A stretch of DNA of 64,000 bases, taken from assembly GCF_964355755.1 (NCBI RefSeq), contig NC_092677.1:12112601-12176600 (forward strand), in the 5' to 3' direction. The translations under genes and the position numbers were made by a program. Position 1 is the first letter of the stretch; every line of letters starts with the position of its first letter. Of this stretch, positions 10,970 through 23,148 are shown piece after piece. The notes beneath the pieces were generated by a model. The model was not told the DNA's origin. It was given only the letters and a program-made list of their open reading frames with translations, and ran no database searches. The stretch comes from Antedon mediterranea (lineage: Eukaryota > Echinodermata > Crinoidea > Comatulida > Antedonidae).

Positions 10970-11523
10970 TTAAAGATGTATTGTCCCTTGAAACACAAAA
11001 AATGAAAAAAAGAATATTCTAAATTTAAATTGGCCATATCAAAGTAATATTAAAGTTATTCACTTCAAGTCAAAAAATTCGAGCAGAAACAACAAATTTA
11101 CGTAATTAACAGCTAAATTAATTTGATTACATTTCGTCTGAAAAATAGTCGCGAGCGAATGTAAACAAAGATTTCAAACCATGAGTATACATTGTGCATG
11201 ATGCTAATTAGGATTGTTTACAACTCGCACGGTTGAGAAGGTGTTTTCACACAGATCGCGAGGAAGTTTTATGATTATGCATACAGAGTAGCCAAATAAG
11301 CGCATTGCATTATGAGATATGTTTTGATCGAAAACTTTGACTGGAAGTCAAAGTTATTTTTTGAACAAAAAAAACGTCTGTATTTCAGTTAAATGATTTT
11401 TTTTCCCACTAATTTTTGGTGAAAGTTAATAACTATTATGATACTTCAAAATGACCAACTTTTTTTCGAAATCTTTTTTTTTTTATTTTTTTGGAATTTG
11501 ACAAAGGGAAAATACATCTTTAA
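10970..11523. repeat. MITE, TIR ttaaagatgtattgtccc (long copy)
   Basis: Left ttaaagatgtattgtccc, right gggaaaatacatctttaa. 554 bp, non-coding. Lies between two copies of the ~200-bp repeat inside the EGF array. Confidence 0.6.
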
Positions 11524-11899
11524 GCTAAACAATAATAATTGTTCATCGCAATATGCTATTTATCATCCAATATGCATGATTAAACATGCATAGCACCAAG
11601 GTATTCCATGATTTGTTTCAATACGAGCGGCAGATGTTGCGTGCGCGATACATGCGTTCTGTTCTACACTACACTGTCGAAGCGCAAAATCAGAATGAAC
11701 AAGTACGTTAACGTAAATGATCGCTGATCTACGCTAATATGCAAATGACTAGAATGTTAACGTTTAAGTGTTCCTGCGAAAGCTCCCTAGTTACGTCCGG
11801 TGAAAACCTTATTTCTTAAAAATGGAGTCAATGAAAAACGTTAACTGAAGGGTATCGAAACATGGAAGAACATTTAAATTCTGCAAAATTGGGCTAGGC

Positions 11900-11921
11900 T
11901 GGTTTGTGCTGCATAGGTCAC
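11900..11921 (-). pseudogene. Truncated EGF exon remnant
   Basis: The acceptor (TGTTTCAG) and first ~21 nt of an EGF exon (GTGACCTATGCAGC) match its neighbours. The sequence then switches abruptly to the repeat ending at 11899. The inserted repeat block destroyed one EGF unit. Confidence 0.65.
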
Positions 11922-12015
11922 CTGAAACATTAAAACAAATAGCATACTTTTCTATGAACAGCAACATAGTATATCTATTTAGTAAGTTTTCTTTTATATC
12001 AATTCTTAAACTTAC

Positions 12016-12129
12016 TGAGTGTTTGGCATGTATTGCCTTCATATCCACTTGTACATTGGCATGTAAAACTTGCTCCTGACTGGCTACACACGCCAGAATT
12101 TTGACATGGGTTTGGGCTGCATAGGTCAC
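12016..12129 (-). CDS. Gene A exon: EGF-like domain, tandem copy
   Basis: 114 nt, phase 1-1: [18 protein letters not shown]...[14 protein letters not shown]. Exon plus intron repeat with a 204-bp period to 12220 and 12424. Confidence 0.92.
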
Positions 12130-12219
12130 CTGAAACATAACAAAATTAAAATATTGCCTTATAAACAGCAATAAATAATTATTATGTAACTTTTCTTTGA
12201 TATCGATTCTTAAACTTAC

Positions 12220-12333
12220 TGAGTGTTTGGCATGTATTGCCTTCATATCCACTTGTACATTGGCATGTAAAACTTGCTCCTGACTGGCTACACACGCCAG
12301 AATTTTGACATGGGTTTGGGCTGCATAGGTCAC
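12220..12333 (-). CDS. Gene A exon: EGF-like domain, tandem copy
   Basis: 114 nt, phase 1-1. The exon, and most of the following intron, look identical to the 12016 copy, implying very recent duplication or gene conversion. Confidence 0.92.
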
Positions 12334-12423
12334 CTGAAACATAACAAAATTAAAATATTGCCTTATAAACAGCAATAAATAATTATTATGTAACTTTTCT
12401 TTGATATCGATTCTTAAACTTAC

Positions 12424-12537
12424 TGAGTGTTTGGCATGTATTGCCTTCATATCCACTTGTACATTGGCATGTAAAACTTGCTCCTGACTGGCTACACACG
12501 CCAGCATTCTGACATGGGTTTGGGCTACAATGATCAA
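12424..12537 (-). CDS. Gene A exon: EGF-like domain, first of the array
   Basis: 114 nt, phase 1-1. Begins [14 protein letters not shown], differing from later copies at its 5' end, with the rest nearly the same. Follows F5/8C domain 1. Confidence 0.92.
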
Positions 12538-12823
12538 CTAAAAAATAAAGAAAAAATACAATAAGAAAAATGCATTTGTGATAATGATGACTAGGAGATC
12601 AAATGATGGAGGAAATTGTAAAAAGGTACAAAGCTAAGGTGTTGTAATATGTTCTTTTCTTATAACTTTGAACATTATATTTTAATCCAGACCTAGGATT
12701 GTTTAACCTGGGAAGTGTTAACATTTATATTAATAGAATTTCTGAAATAGTTCAGAATTTCATTTTAACTGTCAAAAGAAGGACCATGCACCCCAAGCAT
12801 GACTCAAATCTGCCTCTGCTTAC

Positions 12824-12962
12824 CTGCACAGCCATAGAGTTCCATTCTCAAAGTTGGCCATGTCCTATAATCATGTGTATAAATACGAATATACTGAGCA
12901 TTCACAGAAGAGGAAAATGAATTGGTAACTACAGTGTCTTCATTAGAATTTCCAGGAAATAC
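12824..12962 (-). CDS. Gene A exon: F5/8C domain 1, C-terminal half
   Basis: 139 nt, phase 0 to 1: VFPGNSNEDTVVTNSF...QYIRIYTHDYRTWPTLRMEL...GC. Its partner exon is at 21794-22086, 8.8 kb upstream, so the intra-domain intron was expanded by the repeat array. Confidence 0.88.
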
Positions 12963-12993
12963 CTCCTTGAATGCATACAAAAAAAATAAAAAA

Positions 12994-15900
12994 CTAGAAT
13001 TTAATTCGTCACTTTGACGAATTATAGGTGATCATTTTTATCATTTTAATGAAATTAACACTTTTTAAACATGCATGTACGTTAACATACGATCATTAAA
13101 AAGTTGATGTACGCCATCCTATGACATGATGCATATACACTTATAGTGCTGTTGTACCTATTATGTTTCATATACAATATGTACAGTAAATACTGTATAT
13201 CTATATACAGTGTAGCATAGGTGAAATTACGGGACCCACATCTTGCTCTATTTTTTTTGGTATGATGGAATTATCAAAATAAACTCGAAGATGACAATTT
13301 CGAAAGATAATGAATTGAGCAAATAAATATAAGGATTGGAAGAGAATTTGACACGTAGAAGCGCAATGCGCGCTCTTTGAAATTTGTATAACTTCGACTA
13401 AAGAAATTAAAAAACTACTTTTTAACTTCAACTGGCCATATGATAACATCACAACATCCGATAGGCTTAATTTTGATATGAATTCATATCTACATTTCAT
13501 CAGCTTTCATAATAAATTATAATCTTCAAGGTCACCTTTAATTCTGAGGAGCTATAAGATATTCAAATGTATGGTGTAGCTGAAATTACACAACCTAGGT
13601 TATTCAAGTTTTTACGCGTGATGACGTCATCACAATAAAAATGTTGACAACTCACGAGAAAGATAATTAATTGAGCAAGCACATACTAAAATGTGTGCGA
13701 AAATCGGGCTCAAATAACGGAGATGCGCTCTATTGAATGTGATAACCCACACAAAAAAGATAAAAATTACTAATTTTTAAATTCAAGTGGCCATTTGATG
13801 ACGTCATACCATTTTGTACGTCTAATATGTATATATATTTATATCTACAACTTATTGGCTTCCATAATAAGTTAAAAAAATTGGGGGTCACCTGCCATTC
13901 TGAAGAGTTATATTCATTTTAAAAAGGCCTTATTTTTTACCATTTTTAGCACTTTTGTACAATTAATGTGCGCATTTTGTCATTTTTAACGTGCTCGTAT
14001 AGCGTTATTTTAAGTCGGAATGGACTCAAAGTCGGAGAATGTACTAAGGATTGTGAGTAGAATATGATGTATACATCAAATTTTATTTTTTACCCTTTTT
14101 AAAAATCGCGTGCGCGAAAATGTGTTTTTACGCAGTAATTTTTTGAAACACGCAAATGGCCTATTTCATGCTCTAAATTGATAAAAACTAAATTTTGAGC
14201 TTTTTAAAATTTCAACGCGCGATTTCACGCGCATGACCTTGAAACGCCAGAGTTTTTATTTGCTAATATTTTTTACCTTGACCTCAAGTTTACCTGTAGT
14301 GATTTTCATTAATATGTGATAATGAATTATGGAGATATGATTGATAATGTGATTTCACAAAATGGCGTATACGTGATGTCACGGATGAGTGATCACGCTG
14401 AAAAGCTTATTATGGCTAAGTTAAAGTACTTGAAAGACAATGTGAAATTTTGGTAATCATTGACATTAAACTTTTTGAGATATTTGTTACACAAATTTGT
14501 ACAGAGAGAAATAAATAATAAGAATAAGAAGAAGAATAAAGATTTCATACAATAACAATAGGTGATCATTTTATTCTAAATGATCACCTAATAAGTATTT
14601 GTTGTTAGGCGTGTTAAAGGCCCATAAAATCAGCTCCCACTGGCCAGGTCACAGTTTTGAAATTAATAATTAATTATTCATAGTAATAATATTTACTTTG
14701 CAAATACAACGCATAATCTTGCCAGGAGCAACAGGCATAGGTCAGAACAGATAAACTATAATATTAATCAAATAATGTATTATATAATAAAAGATTTAAA
14801 ACATTATGTAATATCTTTATTAAATTGTTATCTTTCAAGTTTAAAAAAATGATGCAGCCCCCCATGGATTGCCATGAGTACTATACATACTATTATTAAC
14901 TAAAGTAATACAAAAGACAAATATAAACTAGAATTTAATTCGTCACTTTGACGAATTATAGGTGATCATTTTTATCATTTTATTGACATTCATATTTTTT
15001 AAACATGCACGTATGTTAACATACAATCGGAAAATGTTGATGTATGTCATCCTATTATACGCTTATAGTGCTGAGTTGTGCCTATTATATGCCATATACA
15101 GTGTAGCATAGGTCAAATTACGGGACCCACATCATGTTCTAATTTTTTTGTATGATGACGTTGTCAAAATAAACTTGAAGATAACAATATCGAAAGATAA
15201 TGAATTGAGCAATAAAATATAACAATTGGAAGAAAATTTGGCACGTAGAAGCGCGGTGCGCGCTCTTTAAAATGTGTATAACTTTGACGAAAGAGATGAA
15301 AAAATGACTTTTTAACTTCAACTGGCCATATGATAACGTCACAACATCCGATAGGCTTCAGTTTTATATGAATACATATCTACATTTCACTAGCTCTCAT
15401 AATAAGTTATAAACATCAAGGTCAACTTTAATTCAGAAAAGCTGTAAGGTATTCAAATTTACCTTGTAGTTGAAATTACGTAACCACCGTTATTTAAATT
15501 TTAAGACGTGATGACGTTATCCAAATGAAAATCTTGGCAATTCATAAGTAACATAATTGGTTGAGGTAGAATGTATTAAAAATTAAAAGAAAATCGATCA
15601 CAGATAAGCGAGTTGCGCTCTGTTGAATATGGTGGTCTATGACAAAAGGGGAAAAACTCCTATTTTAAAAATTCATGTGGCCAAATGATGACGTCATACC
15701 ATTTTGTACGTCTAATGTGTATATACATTTATATCTACAACTCATTGGCTTCCATAATAAGTTAAAAAAAATTGGGGGTCACCAGCCATTCTGAAGAGTT
15801 ATATTCATTTTAAAAAGGCCTTATTTTTTACCATTTTTAGCACTTTTGTACAATTAATGTGCGCATTTTGTCATTTTTAACGTGCTCGTATAGCACTATT

Positions 15901-18900
15901 TTAAGTCAAAATGGACTCAAATTTGGTGAATGTACTATGGAAGATGAGTAGAACGCAATTTGTACAAAAAATTGATATTTTTTACGCTTTCTATGTACGC
16001 ACGCGCAAAAACGTGATTTTGCGCAGTAATTTTGTAAAACACGCAAATGGCCTAATTCATGCTCTAAATTGATCAAAACATAATTTTGAGCTTTTTAAAT
16101 TTTTAACGCGCTATTTCAGCGCATGACCCTACGTGCGCGTGCATTTTTATTTGCTAATATTTTTACCCTTGATCTGAAGTTTACGTATAGTGAATTTCAT
16201 AAATATGTGATAATTAATTATGGAGATATGATTGATAATGTGATTTCACAAAATGGCGTATAAATGACGTCACGGATGAGTGATCACGCTCAAAAGCTTA
16301 TTAGGACTAAGTTAAAGTATTTGAAAGACATTCTGAAATTTTGGTAATCATTGACATTAAACTTTTTGAGATATTTGTTACACAAAATCTGTACAGAAAG
16401 AAATTGCGAAGAAACATTTTTTTTTTACAAAAACAATTTCTCACTAGAATTTAATTCGTCACTTTGACGAATTATAGGTGATCATTTTTATCGCTTTACT
16501 GACATTAATATTTTTTAAACATGCACGTACGTTAACATACAATAGGAAAATGTTGATGTATACCATCCTGTTATACGCTTATAGTGCTGAGTTGTGCCTA
16601 CTGTATATGCCATATACAATATGTACAGTATATACTGTATATCTATATACAGTGTAGCATAGGTGAAATTACGGGACACACACCATGTTCTAATTTTTTG
16701 GTATGATGGAATTATCAAAATAAACTCAAAGATGACAATTTCGAAAGATAATAAATTGAGCAAATAAATATAAGAATTGGAAGAGAATCTGGCACGTAGA
16801 AGCGCTGTGCGCGCTCTTTGAAATTTGTATAACTTTGACGAAAAAGATGAAAAAACTACTTTTTAACTTCATCTGGTCATATGTTAACGTCACAACATCT
16901 GATAGGCTTGGTTTTTATATGAATTCATATCTACATTTCATCAGCTTTCATAATAAATTATAATCGTCAAGGTAACCTTCAATTCTGAAGAGCTGTAAGA
17001 TATTCAAATTTACGGCGAAGGTGAAATTACACGACCTACGTTATTCAAGTTTTTACGCGTGATGACGTAATCAAAATGAAAACACTGACAACTTATGAGA
17101 AAGATAAATAATTAAGCAAGCACACACTGAAATTTGTGCGAAAATCGGGCTCAAATAGCAGAGATGCGCTCTATTGAATGTGATAACCTACACAAAACGG
17201 AAAAAAATCCTAATTTTTAAATTTAAGTGGCCATTTGATGACGTAATACCATTTTGTACGTCTAATGTTTATATACATTTATATCTACAACTTATTGGCT
17301 TCCATATTAAGTTAAAAAAATTGGGGGTCACCTGCCATTCTGAAGAGTTATATTCATTTTAAAAAGGCCTTAATTTTTACAATTTTTTGCACTTTTGTGC
17401 AATTAATGTGCGCATTTGTCATGTTTAACGTGCTCGTACAGCGTTATTTTAAGTCGGAATGGACTCAAAATCGGAGAATGTACAAAGGATTGTGAGTAGA
17501 ATGTGATGTTTACATCAAATTTTATTTTTTACGCTTTTTACGAATTGCGTGCGCAAAAACGTGTTTTTGCGCAGTAATTTTTTAAAACACGCAAATGGCC
17601 TAATTCATGCTCTAAATTGATCAAAACATAATTTTGAGCTTTTTAAATTTTTAACGAGCGATTTCACGCGCATGACCCTACGTGCGCGTGCATTTTTATT
17701 TGCTAATATTTTTACCCTTGATCTGAAGTTTACGTATAGTGAATTTCATTAATATGTGATAATTAATTATGGAGATATGATTGATAATGTGATTTCACAA
17801 AATGGCGAATAGATGACGTCACGGATGAGTGATCACGCTGAAAACCTTATTAGGACTAAGTTAAAGTATTGGAAAGACATTCTGAAATGTTGGTAATCAT
17901 TGACATTAAACTTTTTGAGATATTTGTTACACAAAATCTGTACAGTAAGAAATTGCGAAGAAACATTTTTTTTTACAAAAACAATTTCTCACTAGAATTT
18001 AATTCGTCACTTTGACGAATTATAGGTGATCATTTTTATCATTTTAATGAAATTAATTTTTTTTAAACATGTACGTACGTTAACATACGATAGGAAAATG
18101 TTGATGTATGCCATCCTATTATACGCTTATATTGCTGAGTTATGCCTATTATATGCCATATACAATGTACAGTATATACTGTATATCTATATACAGTGTA
18201 GCATAGGTGAAATTATGGGACACACATCAAGTTCAAATTTTTTGGTATGATGGAATTATCAAAATAAACTCGAAGATGACAATTTCGAAAGATAATGAAT
18301 TGAGCAAATAAATATAAGGATTGGAAGAGAATTTGACACGTTGAAGCGCAATGCGCGCTCTTTGAAATTTGTATAACTTCGACTAAAGAAATTTAAAAAC
18401 TACTTTTTAACTTCAACTGGCCATATGATAACATCACAACATCCGATAGGCTTAATTTTTATATGAATTCATATCTACATTTCATCAGCTTTCATAATAA
18501 ATTATAATCTTCAAGGTCACCTTTAATTCTGAGGAGCTATAAGATATTCAAATGTATGGTGTAGCTGAAATTACACGACCTAAGTTATTCAAGTTTTTAC
18601 GCGTAATGACGTCATCAAAATAAAAATGTTGACAACTTATGAGAAAGATAATTAATTGAGCAAGCACATACTAAAATGTGTGCAAAAATTAATCTCAAAT
18701 AACGGAGATGCGCTCTATTGAATGTGATAACCCACACAAAAAGATAATAATTACTAATTTTTAAATTCAAGTGGCCATTTGATGACGTCATACCATTTTG
18801 TACGTCTAATATGTATATATATTTATATCTACAACTTATTGGCTTCCATAATAAGTTAAAACAATTGGGGGTCACCTGCCATTCTGAAGAGTTATATTCA

Positions 18901-21162
18901 TTTTAAAAAGGCCTTATTTTTTTACCATTTTTAGCACTTTTGTACATTTAATGTGCGCATTTTGTCATTTTTAACGTGCTCGTATAGCGTTATTTTAAGT
19001 CGGAATGGACTCAAAGTCGGAGAATGTACTAAGGATTGTGAGTAGAATATGATGTATACATCAAATTTTATTTTTTACCCTTTTTAAAAATTGCGTGCGC
19101 AAAAATGTGTTTTTGCGCAGTAATTTTTTGAAACACGCAAATGGCCTATTTCATGCTCTAAATTGATAAAAACTAAATTTTGAGCTTTTTAAAATTTCAA
19201 CGCGCGATTTCACGCGCATGACCTTGAAACGCCCGAGTTTTTATTTGCTTATATTTTTTATCTTGACCTCAAGTTTACGTGTAGTGATTTTCAATAATAT
19301 GTGATAATGAATTATGGAGATATGATTGATAATGTGATTTCACAAAATGGCGTATACGTGACGTCACGAATGAGTGATCACGCTGAAAAGCTTATTAGGA
19401 CTAAGTTAACGTATTTGAAAGACATTGTGAAATTTTGGTAATCATTAACATTAAACTTTTTGAGATATTTGTTACACAAAATCTGTACAGAGAGAAATAA
19501 ATAATAAGAATAAGAAGAATAAAGATTTCATACAATAACAATAGGTGATCATTTTATTCTAAATGATCACCTAACTAGAATTTAATTCGTCACTTTGACG
19601 AATTATAGGTGATCATTTTTATCGCTTTACTGACATTAATATTTTTTAAACATGCACGTACGTTAACATACAATAGGAAAATGTTGATGTATACCATCCC
19701 GATATACGCTTATAGTGCTGAGTTGTGCCTATTATGTGTCATATACAATATGTACAGTATATACTGTATATCTATATACAGTGTAGCATAGGTGAAATTA
19801 CGGGACCCACATCATGTTCAAATTTTTTGGTATGATGGAATTATCAAAATAAACTCAAAGATGACAATTTCGAAAGATAATGAATTGAGCAAATAAATAT
19901 AAGGATTGGAAGATAATTTGACACGTAGAAGCGCAATGCGCGCTCTTTGAAATTTGTATAACTTTGACTAAAGAAATTTAAAAACAACGTTTTAACTTCA
20001 ACTGGCCATATGATAACATCACAACATCCGATAGGCTTAATTTTTATATTAATTCATATCTACATTTCATCAGCTTTCATAATAAGTTATAATCTTCAAG
20101 GTCACCTTTAATTCTGAAGAGCTATAATATATTCAAATGTAAGGTGTAGCTGAAATTACACGACCTACGTTATTCAAGTTTTTACGCGTGATGATGTCAT
20201 CAAAATAAAAATATTGACAACTCCTGAGAAGGATAATTAATTGAGCAAGCACATCCTAAAATTTGTGCGCAAATCGGGCTCAAATAACGGAGATGGGCTC
20301 TGTTGAATGTGATAACCCACACAAAAACATAAAAATTACTAATTTTTAAATTCAAGTGGCCATTTGATGACGTCATACCATTTTGTACGTCTAATGTGTA
20401 TATACATTTATATCTACAACTTATTGGCTTCCATATTAAGTTAAAAAAATTAGGAGTCATCTTCCATTCTGAAGAGTTATATTCATTTTAAAAAGGCCTT
20501 AATTTTTACCATTTTTAGCACTTTTGTACAATTAATGTGCGCATTTTGTCATTTTTAACGTGCTCGTATAGCACTATTTTAAATCGAAATGGACTCACAT
20601 TTGGTGAATCTACCAAGGAAGATGAGTAGAATGCAATTTGTACAAAAAAAATTGTATTTTTTACGCTTTCTAAATACGCACGTGCAAAAACGTGTTTTTG
20701 CGCAGTAATTTTTTAAAACACGCAAATGGCCTATTTTATGCTCTAAATTGATCAAAACTTAATTTTGAGCTTTTTAAAATTTTAACGCGCGATTTCACGT
20801 GCATGACCTTGAAACACGTAAGTTTTTATTTTTAAATATTTTTACCCTTCACCTGAAGTTTACGTATAGTGAATTTTATTGATATGTGATAAAGAGTTAT
20901 GGAGATATGATTTATAGTGTGATTTCACAAAATCGCGTATACGTGACGTCACGGTTGAGTGATCACGCTGAAAAGCTTATTATGGCTAAGTTAAAGTATT
21001 TGAAAGACACTGTGAATTTTTTGTGATCATTGCCATTCAACTTTTTGAGATAATTGTTACACAAAAAGTGTACAGAAAGAATAAAAAAAAAAAAAAAAAT
21101 AATAATAATAAAGATTTCATACAATAACAATAGGTGATCATTTTATTCTAAATGATCACCTA
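12994..21162 (+). mobile_element. Five-unit head-to-tail array of a ~1.55 kb Helentron/HINE-like element
   Basis: Units start at 12994, 14928, 16444, 17992 and 19575, each with ctagaatttaattcgtcac. The 5' end has a hairpin (AATTCGTCA/TGACGAATT, loop CTT) followed by TAGGTGATCATTT. Units 1, 4 and 5 end in a perfect 13-bp-stem hairpin of the same TAGGTGATCATTT (unit 1: 14559-14590). Units 2 and 3 end instead in ...acaaaaacaatttctca and run straight into the next unit. A 337-bp non-repeat spacer separates units 1 and 2. There is no coding capacity. A 5' palindrome, subterminal inverted repeats and a 3' hairpin recall Helentron-associated non-autonomous elements. That class call is inference. Confidence 0.6.
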
Positions 21163-21199
21163 ATAAGTTAAACTGAAATATGAATTATAAACTTTGAGC

Positions 21200-21525
21200 T
21201 GAAAGTTAGGAACCAAAATGGCATAATGATTCTGGTAAAAGAACATTTCAATACCGCTAAGTCAAACTCTGGAATAATCTTTCACCAGATATTCGCAGCT
21301 CTATAAATTCATTAACTTTGCAATCGTTTAAAAATTTGATTTAACTGGTTTTTTTCTCTTGCTTCTTATGATATTGTAGTCTTTAAAAACGTTCTCATAA
21401 TTTTCTACTTTTATTGTTTATATTTGTAATTTGTAAGTGTTAACTGGACTTCAAGGAAGAACAATGTACAAATAATGAATGAATATCCAGAATAAAGAAA
21501 GATTTCTATCTATCTATCTAAGATA
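21200..21525 (+). pseudogene. LINE 3' end (CR1/L2-like)
   Basis: A decayed frame reads ...RTFQYR.VKLWNNLSPDI..., the R-x-W-N-x-L-P tail of LINE ORF2. It is followed by a 3' UTR and aataaagaaagatttctatc with a (TATC)n tail. Confidence 0.55.
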
Positions 21526-21793
21526 GATAACCTAAAGCATGACCTTCTCTAAACAGTGTAGACTTTTCGGATTATTACACACATATTATAGTAAAATCAT
21601 AATTATACGGATTTCTTTAAGGATAGAATTCTAATGAAAAGTAAAAGCATTAATTAGCAAGTTGCCTCAAAATGTGTTCCCTACTTTATGGTGTCTTTTA
21701 TTTTAAAGTAAAATGTTACAACCAAATGTTTTTTTGTAAATTTTATTGTTTTTTTGACTCTCTTGAAAATAAATTTTAAAAATTTCAACTTAC

Positions 21794-22086
21794 TCCACCG
21801 CTTTGAGTAGTTATGGCAATAAAATTACCCGCATCGTTTCTGTATTTAACCTTGTACTCAGTCATTCTTTCATTCCATTTTCCTTGAGTTGCCACTCGAG
21901 TGACTTGCTTTATGCTACCAAGATCAACTTGAATCCATTGATTTGTATTTGTGGTTCCAGCTGACCAAGCGGAACTACCATGAAGTCTTCCTTCAGAAGC
22001 TCTATAACTACCATAGTTACTTGACGACGTCATTTGACTATCGGTAATTGTACCATCCGCAATTCCAAGATTGTTGCTGCAGGATG
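21794..22086 (-). CDS. Gene A exon: F5/8C domain 1, N-terminal half
   Basis: 293 nt, phase 1 to 0. Begins SCSNNLGIADGTITDSQMTS and contains NTNQWIQVDLGSIKQVTRVA. Ends ...TTQSGG in phase 0, joining V-F-P-G at 12962. The combined domain is 144 residues. Confidence 0.88.
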
Positions 22087-22241
22087 CTGTAGGTAGAAAT
22101 TAAAAAAGTTATGATAAACTTAAGCATCACACCTGTTCTGGTCTGGCTCGTTTTCACAACGCGCGCTCCATGTGACTCTGCGCCAAATTCCTTACTTGAT
22201 ATATTTAAAATGCTTTATAATTCTAAACAAAGTCTATTTAC

Positions 22242-22284
22242 CAGAGAAGTTGACAAACGAAATGAGGCCTAGAATTAAGGCAAT
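22242..22284 (-). CDS. Gene A exon 2: signal peptide core
   Basis: 43 nt, phase 0 to 1, acceptor TTTTTTCAG, donor GTAAAT. Encodes IALILGLISFVNFS, the hydrophobic core of a signal peptide, and joins exon 3 as S-A-S-C. Phase 0 at the 5' side fits an upstream exon ending in ATG. Confidence 0.75.
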
Positions 22285-22289
22285 CTGAA

Positions 22290-22805
22290 AAAAAAAGAAG
22301 AAATCCAAATAATTGTTGATATTATTAAAATTTTAACGAATCAGGAAAGTAAGTCAAGATGGATTAAACATCAAGACTCAACTCAGAAAAGCATAACATT
22401 GAAAATGCTGTGGGTAAAATACTGGGAGAAACATAATTTGTTATTAATTAAAGTAAAAAAAGAAATCCAAAAAAATTGTGTTCACAATTATTAAAATGGT
22501 AATGAATCAGGAAAGTAAAGTAAAGATGGATTAAACATCACCACTCAGATAATATTAGCATAACATTGAAAATGCTGTGGGTAAAATACTGATCTCAATG
22601 GAGAAATATAATTTGTTATTAATTAAAGTAAAAAAAGAAATCCAAAACATTTGTGTTCACTATTAATAAAATGTTAACGAATCAGAAAAGTAAGTAAAAA
22701 TGGATTAAACATCACCATGCAGATAAATAAGCATAACATTTAGAATGCTGTGGGTAAAATACTGGGAGAAACTTAATTTGTTATTAATTAAAGTAAAATA
22801 TGTTA
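22290..22805. repeat. Three tandem ~170-bp repeats in intron 1
   Basis: Units beginning near 22297, 22455 and 22628 share aagaaatccaaa, ggattaaacatca and gcataacatt...aatgctgtgggtaaaatactg. Lies in the first intron of gene A. Confidence 0.65.
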
Positions 22806-23121
22806 AAGTAAAAAATGTTAACGTTAAATGTATTTCCCTAAAAAAAAATGTATTTAGAATCATGATTACATTAGAAAATCTTATTCCAAATATATACTTT
22901 TTTTAATCTTTAGTTAAATTCACTTAAAGCCTGCCACTTACAGAATGGTACTGGTACTGGTTCAAATAACCGTCTCACAGAGACATCTGGTAGCCATTGA
23001 CTTGAAGTTGGCATTTGGATGTGTTACTTGGATGGAATATTTTAAAAACACAAGACAACAAGAACAATTTAACTCTTAAGTTAGTAATAGTTTTTTTTTA
23101 GGATCTATAAAATTTGCTTAC

Positions 23122-23148
23122 CATTTTATAACCGTCATACACAAACAT
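23122..23148 (-). CDS. Gene A exon 1: start codon and signal-peptide N-region
   Basis: From ATG at 23148 the frame reads MFVYDGYKM and stops exactly at donor ATG|GTAAGC. Joined to 22284 it gives M-F-V-Y-D-G-Y-K-M-I-A-L-I-L-G-L, an n-region with Lys followed by a hydrophobic core. No in-frame upstream ATG was seen in the preceding ~60 nt. Transcription start not determined. Confidence 0.65.

Larger units (their letters stand above)
62..23148 (-). other. Gene model A: secreted/ectodomain F5/8C-EGF-lectin-Ig mosaic protein (3' end outside window)
   Basis: Spliced model read right to left from ATG at 23148. Exons in order: split signal peptide, F5/8C (two exons), three EGF, an EGF relic, two EGF, F5/8C, F5/8C, EGF, F5/8C, 13-aa linker, C-type lectin (two exons), 15-aa linker, Ig. 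Every module starts and ends in phase 1 and each F5/8C is interrupted by one phase-0 intron, so the whole chain stays in frame without correction. Such a chain implies a secreted protein or a receptor ectodomain binding glycans, lipids or matrix. It exits the window after the Ig exon, so any membrane anchor or kinase domain would lie to the left. I do not recognise a named orthologue. Gene B could be spliced onto it. Confidence 0.75.

Noticed and set aside
11809-12537. 242-codon minus-strand frame across the EGF array
   Set aside because: It reads the EGF exons out of frame and runs through introns; the 114-nt phase-1 exons give proper six-cysteine EGF domains.
13201-20460. Several 60-100 codon frames in the array
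   Set aside because: Not conserved in frame between the units, so chance openings in a non-coding element.
22970-23030. Alternative gene A start, ATG with MPTSSQW... and donor GTAAGTGG
   Set aside because: Its phase (1) does not match the phase-0 start of the signal-peptide exon, while the 23148 ATG exon fits exactly.
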